Assembly (NCBI GenBank): GCA_002383605.1
Contig: DFYK01000107.1
Coordinates: 1,417 to 14,878, forward strand
Source of the DNA: Proteiniphilum sp. UBA4084
GTDB lineage: Bacteria > Bacteroidota > Bacteroidia > Bacteroidales > Dysgonomonadaceae
DNA length: 13,462 nt
Reading direction: 5' to 3'
This document shows positions 1-6,403 of this stretch, piece by piece (position 1 is the first letter of the stretch; each line of letters starts with the position of its first letter). The translations under genes were made by a program, and so were the position numbers. The notes under the pieces were generated by a model. That model made no database searches. It saw only the letters and a program-made list of their open reading frames with translations, and was not told where the DNA came from.

Positions 1-1
1 T

Positions 2-2338
2 GAGCTGCCTGATGAGGTTTGTATCGCTGAAGAGGACATCATCTCAATACCCGCCTCAGCGTTGAGCAATCATTTGCTGAATATTCAGTTGCCGGAAGGT
101 AGATGGAAGATTGTGAGAATGGGGCATACCTCTACCGGCCACATGAATGCGACTGCCGGTGGTGGTAAGGGCCTGGAGTGCGATAAGTTCAGTCCCGAAG
201 CGGTTAAGATCCAGCTTGAGAACTGGTTTGGCGCTGCTTTTGAGAAAACCGACCCTGTACTGGCACGCAGGGTTTTGAAATATATGCACGTCGATAGCTG
301 GGAATGCGGCAGCCAGAACTGGTCGGCAAACTTCCTTGCAGAATTTCAAGAACGCAGGGGCTACGATCTTTCACCTTATCTGCTGGTTTATACAGGTCTC
401 CCAGTCGGGAGCGCAGAAATGACAGAAGCTGTTCTGCATGATATACGGCAGACGATTGCAGAACTGGTGGTGGATGTGTTTTATGCTACATTATCGGATT
501 TTGCCGGCGAATATGATTGTGAAATATCGGCAGAATGTGTTTCACCGACCATGGTAAGCGACGGGATGATGCATTACAGAATGGTTGATCGACCAATGGG
601 TGAGTTCTGGCTGAACAGTCCCACGCATGATAAGTTTAACGACATGCTGGATGCCATCTCCGGTGCCCATATCTATGGAAAGAACATCATTCAGGGTGAA
701 GGGTTCACGCAACTCCGTACCATGTGGAACGAAAATCCGAGAATGATCAAACCCTTGCTGGACAGGAATTATGCATTGGGGTTAAATATGATATTCCATC
801 ACGTTTATGTGCATAATCCCTATATTGACAAATATCCCGGTGTTACCCTCGATGGCATTGGCCTCTATTTTCAGCGTGATCAGACATGGTGGAATCAGAG
901 CAAGGCTTGGATTGATTATGTCAAACGGAGCCAGACGATGCTTCAGCATGGAAAACCGGTGGTGGATATTGCCGTATTTAGCGGTGAAGAAACCCCTCGT
1001 AGAGCTGTCCTTCCGGAAAGGCTTGTAAATTCTCTTCCGGGCATCTTTGGTGAGGAGAAAGTCAATTCGGAGAAAGTACGTCTCGCGAACGAAGGACAAC
1101 CGCTAAGGGTTGAACCGGTAGGGGTTACTCACTCGGCCGGAGTAACCGATGCCGGAGCGTGGATTGATGCATTGAAGGGATACAAGTATGATTCGTTTAA
1201 CAAAGATGTGTTGTTAAACTATTCTCATGTGAGGAATGGAAAGCTTGTTACGTCAGGAGGGTTGGAATACTCCATGCTGATATTGCCGAAACCTTATCCA
1301 TTATCGCCCCATGGTGAGTTGATGAGCATTGAGGTGGCCGAGAAAATAAAAGAGATTCAGGAAAAAGGGGTTACGGTGTTGTTGGGGGACAAACCCAACA
1401 AGGTACCCGGTTACGACGGTAAATCGGAGATGAGTAAGAGTGAGAACCGACTCAAGGAGCTCACAGATCGTATCTGGTCGGTTCCGGATGAGTACCTGTT
1501 ACCCTATAACGACTCCGATTTCAGCCAGTTTGGCCTGGAAAGAGATCTCGATCTGAATGGTGAGGAAGATATTGCATGGACTCACCGTGCGGGTGATGGT
1601 GTGGATGTTTATTTTATCTCCAATCAGAAAGAGGAGTATCGCAATCTGGATATCTCCTTCAGATGTACAGGCAGGCAGCCTGAGATGTGGGATCCGGTGA
1701 CGGGAGAAATGGAGATTGTGAAAAAGTGGACCGCAAAAGATAAAAGAACACAGATCAATCTTGATCTCGCGCCCTATCAATCATTGTTTATTGTGTTCAA
1801 AAATCCTCTCTGCAAAAGTTCTGTTGATCGTAAGTCCTCAGATAATAATGTCCTTGGAAAACAAACTGATCTATCAACAGGGGAGTGGAACATCCGCTTT
1901 GAGCGGGATTCTGCACTTCAGATTATCCGGAAGGAGTTATTTGACTGGAGTAAGGAAGAGGATAAAAGAATACGTTACTATTCGGGGACTGCCTTGTACC
2001 GTACAGTTTTTCAGTTTGAGAAGAAACCGGAGAATAAAAGGGTTTATCTGGATCTGGGTAACCTGCCAGATTTGGCAGATGTTTATGTGAACGATATGCA
2101 TTGCGGTACAGCATGGACATATCCCGACAGGGTGGAGATAACAAAAGCTTTACAAACTGGATACAATAAATTGAATATAAGAGTAGTTAATGGATGGGCA
2201 AACAGAATAAAAGGTGTTCACGACAGAGTGGTAAAAGACGAAAATATATGGACCAATGCTACCTATTGGATAGCCGATCAGCCGTTACAACCATCCGGAT
2301 TGCTCGGACCGTTAACCCTTATTGTATCAGATAAATAA
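2..2338 (+). CDS. GH106 family alpha-L-rhamnosidase, C-terminal 778 residues (5' end outside window)
   Basis: Likely exo-acting glycosidase releasing terminal alpha-L-rhamnose from pectin-type or other plant/algal glycans, probably secreted. The reading frame is open from base 2, so the gene begins upstream. The TTG at 62 is not a real start, since in-frame family-like sequence precedes it. Early on it has the GH106-type stretch GRWKIVRMGHTSTGHMNA followed by GGGKGLECDK, then HVDSWECGSQNWS and RRGYDLSPYL, typical of the family barrel. Two conserved acidic candidates for catalysis are the Glu of MGEFW (codon 602-604) and the Glu of IQGEGFTQ (codon 698-700). Assigning them as acid and base is inference. 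The last ~150 residues (from about 1880) resemble the GH2-type sugar-binding beta-sandwich (YRTVFQF, VYLDLGNLPDLADVYVND, LNIRVVNGWANRI). Family members are usually about 1,000 to 1,100 residues, so roughly 300 are missing. It is followed after 89 bases by an acetylesterase gene on the same strand. Family assignment is confident; the substrate is not determined. Confidence 0.88.
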   Translation, partial: ELPDEVCIAEEDIISIPASALSNHLLNIQLPEGRWKIVRMGHTSTGHMNATAGGGKGLECDKFSPEAVKIQLENWFGAAFEKTDPVLARRVLKYMHVDSWECGSQNWSANFLAEFQERRGYDLSPYLLVYTGLPVGSAEMTEAVLHDIRQTIAELVVDVFYATLSDFAGEYDCEISAECVSPTMVSDGMMHYRMVDRPMGEFWLNSPTHDKFNDMLDAISGAHIYGKNIIQGEGFTQLRTMWNENPRMIKPLLDRNYALGLNMIFHHVYVHNPYIDKYPGVTLDGIGLYFQRDQTWWNQSKAWIDYVKRSQTMLQHGKPVVDIAVFSGEETPRRAVLPERLVNSLPGIFGEEKVNSEKVRLANEGQPLRVEPVGVTHSAGVTDAGAWIDALKGYKYDSFNKDVLLNYSHVRNGKLVTSGGLEYSMLILPKPYPLSPHGELMSIEVAEKIKEIQEKGVTVLLGDKPNKVPGYDGKSEMSKSENRLKELTDRIWSVPDEYLLPYNDSDFSQFGLERDLDLNGEEDIAWTHRAGDGVDVYFISNQKEEYRNLDISFRCTGRQPEMWDPVTGEMEIVKKWTAKDKRTQINLDLAPYQSLFIVFKNPLCKSSVDRKSSDNNVLGKQTDLSTGEWNIRFERDSALQIIRKELFDWSKEEDKRIRYYSGTALYRTVFQFEKKPENKRVYLDLGNLPDLADVYVNDMHCGTAWTYPDRVEITKALQTGYNKLNIRVVNGWANRIKGVHDRVVKDENIWTNATYWIADQPLQPSGLLGPLTLIVSDK

Positions 2339-2367
2339 TGCATGTTTCACATATTTCATAAAAATCT

Positions 2368-2389
2368 AAATATTAGACTGACAATATTT
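2368..2389. repeat. Small AT-only inverted repeat in the GH106/acetylesterase intergenic gap
   Basis: AAATATT and its exact reverse complement AATATTT are separated by an 8-base loop (AGACTGAC), 30 bases after the rhamnosidase stop. It could act as a weak intercistronic hairpin or protein-binding site. However, the stem is only 7 A-T pairs in AT-rich DNA, so chance is a serious alternative and I do not call it a terminator. Confidence 0.2.
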
Positions 2390-2427
2390 TGTACTCTGTG
2401 GTAAACTTTGTTCAATAAAATTATAAG

Positions 2428-3945
2428 ATGAAAAGAATCCTCAGTTCTTTCCTGTTTTGCTTGCTTTTTTCTTCACAATGGGTGCTCGCGGCAGGAATTA
2501 GTTTTCCCGCTTTTATATCGGACGGTATGGTGCTGCAACAGCGCTCCAATGCCCCGCTATGGGGAAAATCATCCGAAAACAGTGAAATAACCGTAGTCAC
2601 CTCATGGGACAATAAAAAGTACATTACCCGGTCGGATGAAAAAGGCAACTGGAAATTACATGTAGCAACTCCGGCTGCAGGTGGGCCTTATTCCATCACC
2701 TTTGATGAAGCGGACAACAAGAGTACCTCCGTCAGTGCAACTACTCTCGGCAGTATAACAACCTCGGGCAGTGTGACTACCTCAGGTGACAGGACTAACC
2801 TCATTAGCAGTATTACGTTACACGATATTTTAATCGGGGAAGTGTGGCTCTGTTCAGGCCAGTCCAATATGGAGATGCCGATGAAAGGGTTTAAAAATCA
2901 GCCGGTGGAGAATTCGAACATGGATATTTTAAAATCCACAAATTCCAACCTGAGGCTGTTCACTGTGAAAAGAAATTCCACGATTGCACCGCAGGAGGAT
3001 GTTAGTGGCGAATGGTCGGCTGCGGAACCTGCTTCAGTGCGGGAGTTCAGTGCGACCGGCTACTATTTTGGGAAACTGCTGCAGGAAATGCTGCATGTTC
3101 CTGTAGGGCTTATCAATTCAAGCTGGGGCGGCTCCTGGGTTGAGTCATGGATGGACAGTGAAATGCTGGCCTCTTTTCCGAAAGTTGAGATACCTGAAAA
3201 TGAAAGTGATATTCGCGAAAAAAACAGAACGCCCACCACCCTCTACAACGCGATGATTGCTCCGTTGGCCGGGTATGCCATAAGAGGGGTGATCTGGTAT
3301 CAGGGAGAATCCAATTATGATCGCCCCGAAACCTATGTAAACCTGTTTAAATCGATGGTGGCGGGCTGGCGCTCGGCATGGGGCCAGGGTGCATTCCCGT
3401 TTTATTACTGTCAGATAGCACCTTATGAATATGGACGGATCACTCCTGAAGGAGAGGAACCCATCAACTCGGCCTATTTACGGGAAGCACAATTGAAGGC
3501 GGAAAAAGAGATAGAAAACTCAGGAATGGTCGTGTTGCTGGATGCGGGGATGAAAAATGGAATTCATCCGGTGAAAAAAAGAGTTGCAGGCGAACGGCTT
3601 GCATTGCAAGCGCTGGCCAAGACGTATCATTTTGACGGGATTACTGCCGATTCGCCGATTTATAAGGAGATGTCGGTACAGGGTGATACCTGTGTACTGA
3701 GTTTTGACAGAGCCGAGATGTGGCTCACCGCACGAGAGGGAGAGTTGAACAATTTTACTGTCGCCGGTGAGGACAAGCTGTTTTATCCTGCCGAAGCCTG
3801 GATTAGCCGAAGCAAAGTGTATGTGAAGTCTGAGGCTGTAAAGCATCCGGTCGCTGTGCGTTATGCGTTTAAGAACTATGTAGAGGGGGATTTGTATGGT
3901 ACTGAGGGCCTTCCTGTCTCTTCGTTCAGAACGGATGATTGGTAA
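2428..3945 (+). CDS. Secreted SASA-type (sialate O-acetylesterase-like, CE20-like) carbohydrate acetylesterase
   Basis: Probably an SGNH-fold esterase removing O-acetyl groups from a polysaccharide so that glycosidases can act. The name 'sialate O-acetylesterase' is historical and sialic acid need not be the substrate. Residues 1-21 form a signal peptide (KR, a hydrophobic run, then VLA before AG). An N-terminal beta-sandwich (about 22-130) has the family opening FPAFISDGMVLQQ and APLWGKS. The nucleophile is Ser146 in LCSGQSNMEMP. The oxyanion/block motif WYQGESN follows (Glu294), and the catalytic His is His380 in GIHPVKKR. Two oddities: a Ser/Thr-rich hexapeptide repeat (residues 101-130) just before the catalytic block, and Gly378 where family members I recall often carry Asp next to Ile-His-Pro. 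The length of 505 residues is normal. The ATG at 2428 is supported by the signal peptide; the leader is AT-rich without a Shine-Dalgarno. It sits between a rhamnosidase and a DUF5703 protein, consistent with an acetylated plant glycan target. Confidence 0.87.
   Translation: MKRILSSFLFCLLFSSQWVLAAGISFPAFISDGMVLQQRSNAPLWGKSSENSEITVVTSWDNKKYITRSDEKGNWKLHVATPAAGGPYSITFDEADNKSTSVSATTLGSITTSGSVTTSGDRTNLISSITLHDILIGEVWLCSGQSNMEMPMKGFKNQPVENSNMDILKSTNSNLRLFTVKRNSTIAPQEDVSGEWSAAEPASVREFSATGYYFGKLLQEMLHVPVGLINSSWGGSWVESWMDSEMLASFPKVEIPENESDIREKNRTPTTLYNAMIAPLAGYAIRGVIWYQGESNYDRPETYVNLFKSMVAGWRSAWGQGAFPFYYCQIAPYEYGRITPEGEEPINSAYLREAQLKAEKEIENSGMVVLLDAGMKNGIHPVKKRVAGERLALQALAKTYHFDGITADSPIYKEMSVQGDTCVLSFDRAEMWLTAREGELNNFTVAGEDKLFYPAEAWISRSKVYVKSEAVKHPVAVRYAFKNYVEGDLYGTEGLPVSSFRTDDW
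2728..2817 (+). repeat. Five imperfect 18-base tandem units inside the acetylesterase gene (hexapeptide repeat)
   Basis: In-frame 18-base units begin at 2728, 2746, 2764, 2782 and 2800 and encode SVSATT, LGSITT, SGSVTT, SGDRTN and LISSIT. The DNA also repeats: units 2 and 3 share CTCGGCAGT / TCGGGCAGTGT-like text and end in aca-acc or act-acc. They lie between the beta-sandwich and the catalytic GQSNM block, in a place where family members normally have a short loop. The divergence between units suggests an old slippage expansion. Any role as a flexible, possibly O-glycosylated linker is inference. Confidence 0.6.
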
Positions 3946-3953
3946 GAACAGGA

Positions 3954-3967
3954 CTTATTATAATAAG
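3954..3967. repeat. Perfect 14-base palindrome upstream of the DUF5703 gene
   Basis: CTTATTATAATAAG is self-complementary (CTTATTA / TAATAAG), 8 bases after the acetylesterase stop and 73 bases before the next start. It lies within a 94-base gap that is otherwise AT-rich and without a gene. It could be an operator half-pair or part of a promoter region. Because it is AT-rich, chance occurrence is plausible. Confidence 0.3.
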
Positions 3968-4039
3968 ATATTGATTATAAAATAATTGGAAAAATATGGA
4001 TAGCTTTCACCTGCGGAAGGGTATGATAAATGATTTGGG

Positions 4040-6403
4040 ATGAAAAGAAGAAGTTGCTTGTTTGTTGGGTTTACTGCTTTTTTGGCTTTTTACTGTTTTC
4101 CTGCTTTCACAGTGAAGGGCAATGTGACAGATATGCCTGCTCATACTCAAACCGCAGAACAGTACCGGCAGGAAAATGCCGGTATCGCTATGTATAATCC
4201 CGTATGGCATACCCAAAGCACCGGATCCGATGAATCGATGCCCTGCGGTGGTGGAGATATCGGGTTGAACGTGTGGACCGAGAATGATGATATTCTTTTT
4301 TATATCTCCCGCAGCGGATCGTTTGATGAGCATAACATGCTGCTTAAATCGGGCCGCTTGAGGCTGAGACTGACGCCAAATCCTTTTACAGAACATAATT
4401 TCAGGCAGGAGCTAAAGCTGAAAGAGGGAAATATCGAGATTTCGGGCGGAGATACCAAAATCCGGATTTGGGTGGATGTCTTTAACCCGATCATCCATAT
4501 GGAGATAACGAGTCCCAAGAAGATTGAAACGGAACTCTTTTATGAAAACTGGCGGTATAAGGATAGGCCGGTAAGGAAGGGAGAAGGTAATCAGAACTCC
4601 TATAAATGGGCTTTGCCCGATGGCTTAACCACGCACAAAGATATTGTGGAGGCCGATCAGGGAGCGGTACGCTTCTACCATAAAAATAGCCCACGTACCG
4701 TTTTTGATGTAACGGTGGAACAACAGGGAATGGAGAAAGTGAGGGATCAGCTTTATAACCCGCTAAAGAACCTTATTTCCGGTGGAATGGTGTGGGGCGA
4801 TAACTTGAGCTACAGCCATACAGGTACCGGTATGTATGTCGATACAGATTATCAGTTCTGGTCATTAAAAAGCAAAAAACCTGACTCGGAACATCATATA
4901 TACATTGCATTGCATACAGAACAGTCGGAGCGTGCCGAACGGTGGAAGGAAAATTTAAAGAAGTTGTCGAAAGAAGCTTACCACACATCTGCAAAACTGC
5001 AGACACAGAATTGGTGGAAAAATTTCTGGGAAAGAAGTTATATTTTTATCGATACGCACAAAGAGGGATCGGAATCCTGGAAGATCGGAAGGAACTATCA
5101 GCTCTTCCGTTATATGCTGGGATGCAATGCTTATGGGAGTTATCCTACCAAATTTAACGGGGGGCTGTTTACATTCGATCCTTCCGGCGTAGATGCGACG
5201 CAGACATTTACACCCGACTACAGAAAATGGGGCGGGGGAACGTTCACTGCACAGAATCAGCGACTGGTCTATTTCCCCATGCTCAAGGGCGGCGACTTTG
5301 ATATGATGCATGTGCAGTTCGATTTTTATCTTCGGCTTTTGAAAAATGCTGAACTCAGGTCCCGAGTCTACTGGGGTCACGAAGGGGCATGTTTTACGGA
5401 GCAAATGGAGCTATTCGGACTGCCCAACCCGAGTGAATATGGATGGAAGCGCCCCGACTATTTTGATGAGGGAATAGAGTATAACGCCTGGCTGGAGTAT
5501 CAGTGGGACACGGTGCTGGAATTTTGTCTGATGATGCTGGAAGCTCATACATACAACAACGAGGATATAGAAGAATACATACCCCTTATTGAAAGCTGCC
5601 TTACCTTCTTCAATGAACATTATACCTACCTTGCAAAGAGAAGAGGTGCTAAGTCGCTGGATGAAAACGGCCACCTGGTGCTTTATCCGGGGACAGCCTG
5701 CGAAACCTATAAAATGGCCTATAATGCCACCTCCACCGTCTCGGCATTACGGGTTGTATTGGAGAAACTGATTGATTATCACAATCACCATGTAGATCAA
5801 CAGAAATGGAAAGAAATGTTGTCCCGTATTCCGCCGATTTCCACCAGGGAAATTGAGGGGAAGGAGATGATTGCACCGGCGAAGCTGTGGGAGAGGGTAA
5901 ACAACGTGGAAGCGCCACAACTCTATCCGGTTTTTCCGTGGCGGTTGTATGGAGTAGGAAAAGAAGGGATTGATTTGGCGATCAATACGTACAAATATGA
6001 CCCGGATATGCTGAAGTTCAGAAGCCACACAGGATGGAAGCAGGATAATATATTTGCCGCATGCCTGGGATTGATAGAAGAAGCCAAACGTCTGACAATG
6101 TTGAAGATGGGTGATGGACCGCATCGTTTCCCGGTGTTCTGGGGGCCGGGGTTCGACTGGACACCGGATCATAACTGGGGTGGGAGCGGCATGATCGGAC
6201 TTCAGGAAATGCTTTTGCAGGAGACAGACGATAAGATATATCTGTTTCCTGCATGGCCACAGGAATGGGATGTACATTTCAGGTTGCATCTTTCCGGAAA
6301 TAGAACCGTGGAAGCCGAACTGGTGAACGGCAGGCTGGAGAGGCTGGAAGTATCTCCGTCCTACAAAGAAAAAGATATTGTAAACATGATGAATAAAAAA
6401 TGA
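4040..6403 (+). CDS. Secreted DUF5703-domain protein, predicted (alpha/alpha)6-barrel glycosidase
   Basis: The function of this family is not firmly known to me. It looks like a glycoside hydrolase related in layout to GH95/GH65-like six-hairpin enzymes. An N-terminal signal peptide (RR, then a hydrophobic stretch to about residue 28) puts it outside the cytoplasm. The N-terminal beta-rich domain (about 45-270) carries the DUF5703 hallmarks MPCGGGDIGLNVW, ILFYISRSGSFDE and SGRLRLRLTPNPF. The helical region (about 310-700) includes NAYGSYPTKFNGGLFTF, WGGGTFTAQNQRLVYFP, WGHEGACFTEQMELFG and FDWTPDHNWGGSGMIGLQEM. A C-terminal beta domain (IYLFPAWPQEWDVHFRL, then NRTVEAELVNGRLERLEVSP) resembles the cap of GH95-type proteins. 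Acidic residues such as the Glu pair in HEGACFTEQ could be catalytic, but this is a guess. The length of 787 residues fits an intact protein. Its TGA stop overlaps the start of the GH2 gene (ATGA), so the two are probably translationally coupled and act on the same glycan. Confidence 0.8.
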   Translation: MKRRSCLFVGFTAFLAFYCFPAFTVKGNVTDMPAHTQTAEQYRQENAGIAMYNPVWHTQSTGSDESMPCGGGDIGLNVWTENDDILFYISRSGSFDEHNMLLKSGRLRLRLTPNPFTEHNFRQELKLKEGNIEISGGDTKIRIWVDVFNPIIHMEITSPKKIETELFYENWRYKDRPVRKGEGNQNSYKWALPDGLTTHKDIVEADQGAVRFYHKNSPRTVFDVTVEQQGMEKVRDQLYNPLKNLISGGMVWGDNLSYSHTGTGMYVDTDYQFWSLKSKKPDSEHHIYIALHTEQSERAERWKENLKKLSKEAYHTSAKLQTQNWWKNFWERSYIFIDTHKEGSESWKIGRNYQLFRYMLGCNAYGSYPTKFNGGLFTFDPSGVDATQTFTPDYRKWGGGTFTAQNQRLVYFPMLKGGDFDMMHVQFDFYLRLLKNAELRSRVYWGHEGACFTEQMELFGLPNPSEYGWKRPDYFDEGIEYNAWLEYQWDTVLEFCLMMLEAHTYNNEDIEEYIPLIESCLTFFNEHYTYLAKRRGAKSLDENGHLVLYPGTACETYKMAYNATSTVSALRVVLEKLIDYHNHHVDQQKWKEMLSRIPPISTREIEGKEMIAPAKLWERVNNVEAPQLYPVFPWRLYGVGKEGIDLAINTYKYDPDMLKFRSHTGWKQDNIFAACLGLIEEAKRLTMLKMGDGPHRFPVFWGPGFDWTPDHNWGGSGMIGLQEMLLQETDDKIYLFPAWPQEWDVHFRLHLSGNRTVEAELVNGRLERLEVSPSYKEKDIVNMMNKK

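Noticed and set aside
62..64. TTG as start codon of the rhamnosidase
   Set aside because: The frame is open upstream to base 2 and the upstream codons read on as normal protein; the family is about 300 residues longer at the N-terminus, so the gene is cut by the window edge.
2388..2410. Bacteroides-like promoter (TTTG at 2388-2391 and TAAACTTTG at 2402-2410) before the acetylesterase gene
   Set aside because: The -7-like element has one extra base compared with TAnnTTTG, and the two elements are only about 10 bases apart instead of about 19-21.
2428..3945. Literal sialic-acid catabolism based on the 'sialate O-acetylesterase' family name
   Set aside because: No sialidase, lyase or epimerase for sialic acid is nearby, while a rhamnosidase and other plant-glycan-type enzymes are; the family acts on many acetylated sugars.
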